Both the position numbers and the translations under genes were made by a program. The notes under the pieces are model-generated. The model did no database searches. It was not told the origin of the DNA and saw only the letters and a program-made list of their open reading frames with translations. This document shows, piece by piece, positions 1 through 5,264 of a DNA stretch of 5,264 nt. This DNA is from Bacteroidales bacterium (GTDB lineage: Bacteria > Bacteroidota > Bacteroidia > Bacteroidales > UBA12481), in assembly GCA_028707745.1 (NCBI GenBank), contig JAQWAJ010000164.1, forward strand, positions 1 to 5,264, in the 5' to 3' direction. Position 1 is the first letter of the stretch; every line of letters begins with the position of its first letter.

Positions 1-552
1 GACCATCAGATATGATACGATCACGGAGTATATCGGAACGAAAAGATCGTTGTTCAGCATTGCTACCAGAAAAGAATCCGGCTGAAACCGTAAGATCAGC
101 GGAAGCGACAGTACCATTAAACCGTTCGCCGGAGTAGGTATCCCGATGAATTGATGAGACTGCCTCTCGTCAATATTGAACAGGGCCAGTCGCAGACCGG
201 CAAATACCGGCAAAAGAAACGGAAGCAACCGCAAAATGATGGTCCCGGCTGGTTGGGAGATTGAAAACGGGCCACCTACGCCAAGCTGTTCCTGAATTCC
301 GAATAATATTGCGGCCGGAGCCAGTCCGAACGAAATCAGATCAGCCAGTGAATCAAGCTCTTTACCGATAGGCGATTGAGCCTTTAGTAACCTCGCGGCC
401 ATTCCGTCGCAAAGATCGAAAATAAAACCAATTGCAATTAAAATTGCTCCTTGCGTAATATATCCGCGGAGTGCCATCAGAACGGCAAGCGATCCGCAAA
501 GAAGATTAAGCAAAGTCAGGGTATTGGGAATCTGTTTTATAATTCGTCTCAT
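1..552 (-). CDS. pssA: CDP-diacylglycerol-serine O-phosphatidyltransferase, 3' end beyond window
   Basis: This integral membrane enzyme transfers phosphatidyl from CDP-diacylglycerol to L-serine, giving phosphatidylserine and CMP. The 184 residues in the window are open to the edge, so the C-terminus is missing; I expect roughly 40-60 more residues from the family's usual length. The CDP-alcohol phosphatidyltransferase signature is complete: D46, D49-G50, A53-R54, G63, D67 and D71, with the standard spacing (DxxDGxxAR, eight residues, GxxxDxxxD). These Asp residues bind the metal and substrate. Hydrophobic segments lie near residues 11-27, 35-46, 74-86, 104-125 and 144-155. SFGLAPA after the motif and GIPTPANG at 137-144 favour the serine-specific subgroup over phosphatidylglycerophosphate synthase. 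The ATG at 552 gives the typical short basic N-terminus MRRIIKQIPN before the first membrane helix. The gene is divergent from the PorV/PorQ-family gene and completes the PE pathway with cdsA and psd in this window. Confidence 0.93.
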   Translation of the reverse strand, partial: MRRIIKQIPNTLTLLNLLCGSLAVLMALRGYITQGAILIAIGFIFDLCDGMAARLLKAQSPIGKELDSLADLISFGLAPAAILFGIQEQLGVGGPFSISQPAGTIILRLLPFLLPVFAGLRLALFNIDERQSHQFIGIPTPANGLMVLSLPLILRFQPDSFLVAMLNNDLFVPIYSVIVSYLMV

Positions 553-632
553 GTTTTCAGGCAATAAATTGGCATAAAAATAGTTAAAAAGCTTAGTTTA
601 CTTATCTTGGAACCCGAATCGTGAATACAGGT
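553..632. promoter_or_regulatory. Divergent intergenic region with candidate Bacteroidota-type -7 elements
   Basis: This AT-rich 80-bp gap separates pssA (minus) from the PorV/PorQ-family gene (plus), so it must hold both promoters unless either gene is read from elsewhere. On the plus strand TATCTTGG at 603-610 matches the Bacteroidota -7 consensus TAnnTTTG at all but one fixed position. It would start a transcript near 617, about 16 nt before the ATG at 633. On the minus strand TATTTTTA at 582-575 is a similar near match for pssA. I could not find a convincing TTTG -33 element at the expected distance for either, so these assignments are tentative. Confidence 0.3.
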
Positions 633-1691
633 ATGAAACAAATATGGTGGATTTGTTCGATATGGTTGCTGATGAGCAGTATAGCCCCGGCACAGGTTAA
701 ATACTCAAATGAGTTTCTATCGATTGGAGCCGGCGCCCGCCTGATGGGAATGGGCGGTGCAGGTACGGCATTTGTCGACGATGCCACTGCCGGTTACTGG
801 AATCCCTCACGATTGGTAGAAATACCGGGTAAAATGGATTTTAGCCTGATGCACTCCGAGTATTTTGCCGGTCTGGCAAAGTATGATTATGCCGGATTCG
901 CCTATAAACCTGACGCAGGAACCGCAATCGGTGTTTCGCTGATCAGGTTCGCGGTCGATGATATTCCCAATACGCTCGAACTGATCGATCAGGACGGAAA
1001 TATACGATACGACCGGATCACCAGTTTCTCGGCTGCCGATATGGGCGTGCTATTGTCGTACGCGAAAAAAACTAAAATTCCCGGTCTCCAGGTTGGTGCC
1101 AATGTTAAGCTGGTTTACCGGCATACCGGTGAATTTGCAAAAGCCTGGGGTTTCGGACTCGATGCCGCTGCCAGCTATGCGGTTTCGAACTGGCACCTTT
1201 CAGCAGTAGCCCGCGATATAACCGGTACCTTCAATGCCTGGAGTTTCAAGAAGGATTTACTGGCCGACGCATTTGAACTTACCGGAAACGAACTCCCTGA
1301 AAACAGTCTCGAAGTTACGGTACCCCGACTGATCCTTGCCGCTTCCCGTGATTTCAGGATTAACAGTAAACTCAGCATCGCCGCTGCATTCGATGCCCAT
1401 TTTACTTTCGACGGAGAACGCCATGTAATCCTTCCGGTTGGCCCGGTTGGAATTGATCCTTACGTCGGCGGTGAACTCCGGTATTCTTCATGGCTTTTTG
1501 CGCGCGTCGGAGTGGGGAACTTCCAGCTGATTCCGGGCATAAATGGCAAGGATAACCTTAACCTGCAACCGAACCTCGGACTGGGTATTCAATACCGGAA
1601 TATCTATATCGATTATGCCCTGACCGATGTCGGAAATCTTTCAGTCGCACAGTATTCAAACCTGATCTCACTCAGGTATGTGCTCAAATAA
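633..1691 (+). CDS. PorV/PorQ-family outer-membrane beta-barrel protein
   Basis: The product is predicted to be exported and to form an outer-membrane beta barrel of the PorV/PorQ (UPF0164-like) family, whose best-known members serve the type IX secretion system. From the ATG at 633 it has 352 residues. Residues 1-20 form a signal peptide (a Lys, then a hydrophobic run rich in Ile, Leu and Trp, ending in APA before Gln21), consistent with signal peptidase I cleavage. Just after it comes the family hallmark: SIGAGARLMGMGGAG, then DDATAGYWNPSRL. The remainder alternates polar and hydrophobic residues in short strands, as expected of a barrel. An in-frame GTG at 621 would add MNTG; I prefer the ATG because it begins a standard signal peptide and leaves room for a 5' leader. 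No other type IX secretion gene is visible here, so a specific role (PorV, PorQ or an unrelated paralogue) cannot be assigned. The stop codon abuts the terminator hairpin. Confidence 0.85.
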   Translation: MKQIWWICSIWLLMSSIAPAQVKYSNEFLSIGAGARLMGMGGAGTAFVDDATAGYWNPSRLVEIPGKMDFSLMHSEYFAGLAKYDYAGFAYKPDAGTAIGVSLIRFAVDDIPNTLELIDQDGNIRYDRITSFSAADMGVLLSYAKKTKIPGLQVGANVKLVYRHTGEFAKAWGFGLDAAASYAVSNWHLSAVARDITGTFNAWSFKKDLLADAFELTGNELPENSLEVTVPRLILAASRDFRINSKLSIAAAFDAHFTFDGERHVILPVGPVGIDPYVGGELRYSSWLFARVGVGNFQLIPGINGKDNLNLQPNLGLGIQYRNIYIDYALTDVGNLSVAQYSNLISLRYVLK

Positions 1692-1718
1692 AAAAAGCCC
1701 GGCACAACCGGGCTTTTT
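1692..1718. terminator. Bidirectional rho-independent terminator
   Basis: A perfect 11-bp inverted repeat, AAAAAGCCCGG at 1692-1702 and CCGGGCTTTTT at 1708-1718, encloses the 5-nt loop CACAA. The GC-rich half of the stem is followed by a T run on both strands, so it can end plus-strand transcripts of the PorV/PorQ-family gene and minus-strand transcripts of the small gene that stops at 1737. It begins immediately after the plus-strand stop codon (1689-1691). Confidence 0.9.
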
Positions 1719-1736
1719 GTCAGAATAAACTCCAAC

Positions 1737-2042
1737 CTATTTCTTTTCTCCAGCTTTTGCAGCCTGACCTTTGCAAGCAGCAGCTTCTTTGCAGGTTGCT
1801 GCACATCCACCTTTTGCTTCGCCTTTGCTGGCTGAGCAACATGATGATTTAGCTTCAACTTTCTTGGCTTCGCAGCAAGATGCTTTGGCTTCACTTTTTT
1901 CAGCTTTTTTGGCTTTTTTATCTTTTTTGTCTTTGTCAACGGCTACAATTTTAGCAGCAACATCTTGTGACATCGTCAGTGCAGGAGCAGCATAAACGCC
2001 TACGAAAACCAACAGCGAGAGAATAACCAGTACTTTTTTCAT
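1737..2042 (-). CDS. Small exported Lys/Ala-rich protein with three 12-residue Cys repeats, function unknown
   Basis: I do not recognise this 101-residue product. Residues 1-18 or so form a signal peptide (MKK, then VLVILSLLVFVGV, then YAAPA), with likely signal peptidase I cleavage after A18 or A21. There is no lipobox cysteine, so it is probably a free periplasmic or secreted protein. Residues 36-50 are a Lys/Asp/Ala stretch (VDKDKKDKKAKKAEK). Next come three consecutive 12-residue units, SEAKASCCEAKK (50-61), VEAKSSCCSASK (62-73) and GEAKGGCAATCK (74-85), then a partial EAAACK. Seven Cys lie at 56, 57, 68, 69, 80, 84 and 90. Metal or redox binding is possible but is only inferred from cysteine density. 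An ATG at 2051 would add MIN; the ATG at 2042 gives the normal MKK signal start. The gene lies downstream of psd on the same strand across an AT-rich gap and ends at the shared terminator. Signal peptide and in-register repeats make it very likely real despite low complexity. Confidence 0.75.
   Translation of the reverse strand: MKKVLVILSLLVFVGVYAAPALTMSQDVAAKIVAVDKDKKDKKAKKAEKSEAKASCCEAKKVEAKSSCCSASKGEAKGGCAATCKEAAACKGQAAKAGEKK
1788..1895 (-). repeat. Three in-frame 36-bp units encoding the Cys repeats
   Basis: Units at 1895-1860, 1859-1824 and 1823-1788 encode twelve residues each with the shared pattern x-E-A-K-x-[SG]-C, with C at the next position in the first two. The first Cys of each unit recurs exactly 12 codons apart (residues 56, 68, 80). 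The DNA has diverged more than the protein pattern, which suggests an old duplication kept in register. The third unit has moved its second Cys four residues downstream of the first. Confidence 0.75.
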
Positions 2043-2146
2043 GTTTATCATTATTTATAATGTTGATGCGAAGATAACGCTCTTTTTACCTACTATGTTG
2101 TTAAATAAAAGTTAAACAATCTGTTGTTATACCTTTTTTAACACAT
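2043..2146 (-). promoter_or_regulatory. AT-rich gap after psd with candidate promoter for the small Cys-repeat gene
   Basis: This gap separates the psd stop (2147-2149) from the small gene. On the minus strand TATCTTCG at 2076-2069 matches the Bacteroidota -7 pattern TAnnTTTG at all but one fixed position. It would start a transcript about 20 nt before the ATG at 2042, giving a short A-rich leader with no Shine-Dalgarno sequence. No clear -33 TTTG is present. I see no strong hairpin terminator after psd, so read-through from the operon into the small gene is also possible. TGTTGTTA occurs twice on the plus strand (2096-2103 and 2122-2129), of unknown meaning. Confidence 0.3.
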
Positions 2147-2809
2147 TTAGCTCCATTCAGCTATCTCTGTTATCCTCCCGATGGTTTTATCACCCGGCTT
2201 AACCAGGATTTTTGTCCCTTTTGGGAAAAACAGATCCACCCGTGATCCAAACTTAATAAATCCCAGTTCATCTCCTAATGAAACACTCCTGCCTGGTCTG
2301 GGGTAGGTGACAACACGCCTGGCCATGATACCGGCAATCTGCCTCATCATCAGCTGTTTTCCTTTAGAATCTTCAATGACAACGGTACTTCTCTCATTCC
2401 GGTCAGATGACTTCGGATGTCGGGCAAACAGATGCCTCCCGGGATTGTATTGCTGGTACCGTACATATCCGGCAAGCGGTATCCAGTTAATATGAACATT
2501 GCCCCCCGACATGAAAATCGATACTCTGGTCCGATAGTCTTCAAAGAATTCCCCGACAAACATTTCATCTATCGTTATGATGGTGCCGTCTGCAGGTGCT
2601 ATTACTTTTCCTTCGGATACCGGGGCAGGCCGGTAGGGCTGCCTGAAAAACCAGCTGACAAAACACATGATAAGTATGGTCAGGCCCAGGGAAGCACAGA
2701 AAACCACCTTATGCCCGAGCAGAAGATAAATTAAAACATCAATGAGGATTAGCACTAACCCGATATACAAAACAGTTTTTATTCCTTCCCGATGAATACG
2801 GATCTTCAT
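2147..2809 (-). CDS. psd: Phosphatidylserine decarboxylase, short Psd family, proenzyme
   Basis: The enzyme decarboxylates phosphatidylserine to phosphatidylethanolamine at the inner membrane. This 220-residue proenzyme has two membrane segments (about 11-31 and 35-55) followed by the soluble catalytic region. The elements of the Asp-His-Ser self-cleavage triad are visible: D74 in APADG, H106 in GGNVHINWIP, and S189 in GFIKFGSR. Cleavage between G188 and S189 would give a beta chain and a short 32-residue alpha chain with a pyruvoyl N-terminus. The FGSR site replaces the LGST of the E. coli enzyme and is normal for the short family. MARRVVTY (162-169) and KSSDRNERS (133-141) are also family motifs. 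I chose the ATG at 2809 because the protein starts MKIRIHREGI just before the first helix; the longer open frame upstream lies inside cdsA. The start overlaps the cdsA stop (ATGA), pointing to translational coupling between the first and last enzymes of PE synthesis. Confidence 0.94.
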   Translation of the reverse strand: MKIRIHREGIKTVLYIGLVLILIDVLIYLLLGHKVVFCASLGLTILIMCFVSWFFRQPYRPAPVSEGKVIAPADGTIITIDEMFVGEFFEDYRTRVSIFMSGGNVHINWIPLAGYVRYQQYNPGRHLFARHPKSSDRNERSTVVIEDSKGKQLMMRQIAGIMARRVVTYPRPGRSVSLGDELGFIKFGSRVDLFFPKGTKILVKPGDKTIGRITEIAEWS

Positions 2810-3621
2810 GTTAGTAAAGTTATAGTTAAATAGGTCGCGGGAGCAGCAAGGATCAAACTGTCGAATCGATCCAGAATGCCTCCGTGACCTGGCATGAGTT
2901 TGCCCGAATCTTTTACACCCGCTGCACGCTTCCAACACGATTCGGCAAGATCACCAAATGTACCGGTAATGACAATCACCGGGCACAATATCCACAAATG
3001 CATGATGGGTATTCCCGGGAATAACGGCCGGCTTATCCAGGTAACCAGCAACGCCATGACAAATCCGCCAACCAGGCCTTCCCACGATTTCTTGGGCGAG
3101 ATTCGTGGAAACATCTTGTGCTTGCCGATTAGTTTTCCGGTCAGGTAGGCTCCGGTATCATTCAGCCACAGAATCAGGAACATGAATAGCACTACCTGAT
3201 AATTGAAGCCGTCAGCATAAGGAGAATACACTAAAATATTGAACATCGAAACCGGAACTGCCACATACAGAACGCCAAATAAAGTGAGCGCAGCAGACAG
3301 GATCGGCTGCTCCTTCTGATTGAACATGGGTAGAACCATAAGGATCAAACCTGCAGCCGGGATTAGCAGGAATATTTCCTGATTGGCCCCGGTGTAACGA
3401 ACCAGGAAAAAGGCCAGAAACAGGATCACACCGGTAATGATACCGGGAATCGTTAAGGGACGCGCCTCAGGAAGGGCTGAGATCCGGTAAAACTCGGTCA
3501 TGCCCATGATCAGGATAAACAAAAATACCGCAAGAAAAAATAACGGATGAATGGTCACCGATCCGATCATGATCACTGCGTATATTAACCCTGAAACTGT
3601 GCGAGTCAGAAATTCTTTCAC
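2806..3621 (-). CDS. cdsA: Phosphatidate cytidylyltransferase (CDP-diacylglycerol synthase)
   Basis: This polytopic membrane enzyme condenses CTP with phosphatidate to form CDP-diacylglycerol, the precursor used by PssA. Numbering from the TTG at 3627, hydrophobic segments lie near 11-24, 28-43, 58-77, 84-100, 112-133, 143-155, 184-197 and 209-222. The CDP-diacylglycerol synthase signature occupies 230-256: SCWKR, four residues later KD, then PGHGGILDRFD, with the metal-binding Asp residues intact. LNDTGAYLTGKLIGK and PKKSWEG (155-184) are further conserved loops. Two starts are plausible. TTG at 3627 overlaps the LUD stop codon (TTGA) and gives 273 residues; GTG at 3621 begins two bases after that stop and gives 271, VKEFLTRT. 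I use GTG because it is the commoner codon and yields a short basic N-terminus; this is a weak preference. No ATG exists before residue 20. The 3' end overlaps the psd start by 4 bp. Confidence 0.94.
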   Translation of the reverse strand: MKEFLTRTVSGLIYAVIMIGSVTIHPLFFLAVFLFILIMGMTEFYRISALPEARPLTIPGIITGVILFLAFFLVRYTGANQEIFLLIPAAGLILMVLPMFNQKEQPILSAALTLFGVLYVAVPVSMFNILVYSPYADGFNYQVVLFMFLILWLNDTGAYLTGKLIGKHKMFPRISPKKSWEGLVGGFVMALLVTWISRPLFPGIPIMHLWILCPVIVITGTFGDLAESCWKRAAGVKDSGKLMPGHGGILDRFDSLILAAPATYLTITLLT

Positions 3622-3623
3622 AA

Positions 3624-4274
3624 TCAACGATCTTTTAATAAAAATACATAGAGGTCACGTGGACCGTGTGCTCCTAAAACCAGCGTCTTTTCAATATCAG
3701 CAGTCCTGCTCGGACCGGTAATCAGGGATACCTGCGATGGCATATCACTGTAATTGTTTTTGATACCAGTCAGTGCATCGCTGATTTCATCGACAAGCTG
3801 TGAGGATTTACCAATGACAATGTGCACGGGAGTGTGCCCGAACACCCTGCGGCCCGACCCCTGTGCGGAAGAAACCATGATACTGCCGGTACGTGCAATC
3901 AGATATTCACATCCCGTTACGGCCACCTCGTTGTCCATAACAGCTTCATAATCAGATGTATATGTGATTCCGGAACGGGCGATCAGATCGCCGGCAATGG
4001 ATTCTGAGCAGAACACCTTTTTCCACCGCTCTTCTTGAAAGAGTGTTTTTAAGGCCTGAACCAGCTCAGTCCGATTCAGACAATAGATGAATTTACCCTT
4101 TACACGAACCAGATTACGGGCGAATTCCATTTCGCGGGTCTCTTCACTGGCAGGTAAATATAAGGATGAATCATGCTGGAATTTTGGAAAGGAAACTGTG
4201 CCCCGATCCTCCTGGCTGTCACGTACAGTCTGGATTTTATCAAGAATTGTCTTTCTGGGGTCTCTGACTTCCAT
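3624..4274 (-). CDS. LUD-domain protein (LutC/YkgG-like), stand-alone
   Basis: This 216-residue soluble protein belongs to the LUD family, named after the lactate-utilisation proteins LutB and LutC. No signal peptide or membrane helix is visible. Family landmarks include ARTGSIMVSS (127-136), VFGHTPVHIVIGKSSQLV (144-161) and the C-terminal block TGPSRTADIE followed by LGAHGPRDLYVFLL (187-213). The 4Fe-4S ferredoxin region of LutB is absent, as in LutC. No lutA or lutB is in the window, so lactate oxidation is not supported by context. Instead the gene sits between ftsH and cdsA, with its ATG 9 bp after the ftsH stop and its own stop touching or overlapping the cdsA start. I recall this ftsH-LUD-cdsA order from other Bacteroidota genomes but cannot check it here. 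Its biochemical role is unknown to me; family membership is secure, function is not. Confidence 0.85.
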   Translation of the reverse strand: MEVRDPRKTILDKIQTVRDSQEDRGTVSFPKFQHDSSLYLPASEETREMEFARNLVRVKGKFIYCLNRTELVQALKTLFQEERWKKVFCSESIAGDLIARSGITYTSDYEAVMDNEVAVTGCEYLIARTGSIMVSSAQGSGRRVFGHTPVHIVIGKSSQLVDEISDALTGIKNNYSDMPSQVSLITGPSRTADIEKTLVLGAHGPRDLYVFLLKDR

Positions 4275-4283
4275 CCCTGTTAA

Positions 4284-5264
4284 CTAGGTATTCGCAGGTT
4301 CGAACATTTCTGGTTTATGACCTTTCCTGGGTCCGAAAACACGTTCCAGGTCCTCAGCAAAAAGCACTTCGCGCTCAAGCAGCATCTCTGAAATCACTTT
4401 ATGCCCTTCACTGTTTTCAATCAAGATTTGCTTGGCTCTTTCATAGCCTTCATCAATGATTTTTTTGGCTTCCTCATCGATCATTTCCGCAGTTTTCTCA
4501 CTATAAGGCTTGCTGAAAGCATATTCCGATTGCCCGGATGAGTCATAGAAGCAGAGTTTCCCGACCTTATCGCTCATTCCGAAATAGGTTACCATGGCAT
4601 ACGCTTGCTTGGTTACCCGCTCCAGATCGTTCAGAGCACCCGTGGATACTTTTCCAAAACATAACTCTTCTGCAGCCCTTCCGGCCAAAGCAGAAGCCAG
4701 CTCATCCAGAATCTGTTCCTTTGTGGTAAGCTGCCGCTCTTCAGGCAGGTACCAGGCTGCACCCAAAGCTTTTCCTCGAGGTACAATGGTCACTTTGACC
4801 AATGGGTTTGCATATTCAAGCAGCCAGCTGACAGTGGCATGCCCGGCTTCATGATAAGCCACTGCCCGTTTTTCATCCACTGAAATAATCTTGTTCTTCT
4901 TCTCTAATCCACCGATAATCCGGTCAACAGCATCCAGAAAATCCTGCCGTTCAACCATCTTCTTTTCCCGACGGGCGGCAATCAAAGCCGATTCATTGCA
5001 AACGTTGGCAATATCGGCCCCACTGAAACCAGGTGTTTGCTTGGCAAAGAAATCGATGTCCAGTTCAGGATCATATTTAACATTTCGAAGGTGAACCTGG
5101 AAAATCTCCCGGCGTTCATTCAAATCCGGTAATTCGACATGGATCTGCCTGTCGAAACGACCAGCCCTTAAAAGGGCCTTGTCCAGAATATCTGCCCGGT
5201 TTGTGGCTGCCAGTAGGATTACCCCTGAATTGGATGCGAATCCATCCATCTCGGTAAGTAATTG
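4284..5264 (-). CDS. ftsH: ATP-dependent zinc metalloprotease FtsH, C-terminal 326 residues (5' end beyond window)
   Basis: FtsH is a membrane-anchored hexameric AAA+ protease that degrades damaged membrane proteins and short-lived regulators. The window holds the end of the AAA domain and the whole peptidase domain; the membrane helices, Walker A and Walker B lie past 5264. The frame is open to the edge (QLLTE precedes the ATG at 5249, which is internal). Counting from that Met, the second region of homology has AATNRAD (15-20) and ALLRAGRFDRQ with the arginine-finger residues R31 and R34. The zinc site is HEAGH at 133-137 with the third ligand D208 in GALNDLERVT. LLRAGR in place of the LLRPGR of E. 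coli, and GAAWYLPEERQ, are typical of Bacteroidota FtsH. The C-terminus ends MFEPANT after a helical region (about 251-305). It is the first visible gene of the run leading to the LUD protein, cdsA and psd. Confidence 0.97.
   Translation of the reverse strand, partial: QLLTEMDGFASNSGVILLAATNRADILDKALLRAGRFDRQIHVELPDLNERREIFQVHLRNVKYDPELDIDFFAKQTPGFSGADIANVCNESALIAARREKKMVERQDFLDAVDRIIGGLEKKNKIISVDEKRAVAYHEAGHATVSWLLEYANPLVKVTIVPRGKALGAAWYLPEERQLTTKEQILDELASALAGRAAEELCFGKVSTGALNDLERVTKQAYAMVTYFGMSDKVGKLCFYDSSGQSEYAFSKPYSEKTAEMIDEEAKKIIDEGYERAKQILIENSEGHKVISEMLLEREVLFAEDLERVFGPRKGHKPEMFEPANT

Noticed and set aside
1788..1895. 36-bp periodic units as a CRISPR-like or noncoding tandem array
   Set aside because: The units are contiguous without spacers, diverged in DNA and conserved as in-frame protein pattern, so they are coding repeats.
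1613..1939. Minus-strand 108-codon Lys-rich open frame overlapping the small gene and the end of the PorV/PorQ-family gene
   Set aside because: It is a frame-shifted shadow of the low-complexity Lys/Ala-rich gene, runs through the terminator hairpin and antisense to a real gene, and lacks the signal peptide and Cys register of the 1737-2042 frame.
1771..1995. Plus-strand Ala/Ser/Leu-rich open frame
   Set aside because: It is antisense to the Cys-repeat gene and its composition is simply the complement of Lys and Ala codons; no start context or family feature.
2096..2129. Two copies of TGTTGTTA as a possible operator
   Set aside because: An 8-bp direct repeat in AT-rich sequence can arise by chance, and it has no dyad symmetry or third copy.
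2090..2146. Possible terminator after psd formed by GTTAAA and TTTAAC
   Set aside because: The stem is only six AT-rich pairs with a loop of about 20 nt and no adjacent T run; the nearby repeats are mainly direct, not inverted.
2560..2580. FGSR instead of LGST at the Psd processing site as a lost active site
   Set aside because: The region of interest is the GFIKFGSR block near 2239-2262; Gly-Ser is retained and this form is normal in short Psd proteins, so no inactivation is indicated.
2147..2938. Longer psd reading with 43 extra N-terminal residues
   Set aside because: The extension lies within cdsA and encodes Cys/Arg-rich sequence unlike the family; the ATG at 2809 gives the expected N-terminus and an ATGA overlap.
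4538..5094. Several plus-strand open frames of 60-90 codons inside ftsH
   Set aside because: They are antisense to a highly conserved peptidase domain and have no recognisable features.

Overview
The window looks like ordinary chromosomal DNA of a member of the Bacteroidota. The evidence is the FtsH sequence (an ALLRAGRFDRQ second region of homology and GAAWYLPEERQ after the zinc site), the short phosphatidylserine decarboxylase with a GFIKFGSR cleavage site, a PorV/PorQ-family outer-membrane barrel, and the near absence of Shine-Dalgarno sequences. Genus cannot be read from the sequence.

Layout. Positions 1-552 (minus) hold the first 184 residues of CDP-diacylglycerol-serine O-phosphatidyltransferase (pssA), cut by the window edge. 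An 80-bp gap separates it from a divergent plus-strand gene, 633-1691, for a PorV/PorQ-family outer-membrane protein. That gene ends in a strong symmetrical hairpin (1692-1718) that can terminate transcription from both sides. Facing it on the minus strand is a small gene (1737-2042) for an unrecognised exported Lys/Ala-rich protein with three 12-residue Cys-containing repeats. Beyond a 104-bp AT-rich gap lies a tight minus-strand gene run, in transcription order ftsH (from beyond 5264 to 4284), a LUD-domain protein (4274-3624), cdsA (3621 or 3627 to 2806) and psd (2809-2147). Junctions in this run are 9 bp, about 0 to -4 bp, and a 4-bp ATGA overlap, so it is very probably one operon.

How the genes work together. 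CdsA makes CDP-diacylglycerol, PssA exchanges CMP for serine to give phosphatidylserine, and Psd decarboxylates it to phosphatidylethanolamine. The complete route from phosphatidate to PE is therefore encoded here, with the membrane protease FtsH upstream in the same transcription unit. The LUD-domain protein is the member of the run whose role is not explained by lipid synthesis.

I found no RNA gene, CRISPR array, insertion sequence, prophage or defence system. The least explained items are the Cys-repeat exported protein and the stand-alone LUD protein. I do not see convincing evidence of a wholly new multi-gene system.
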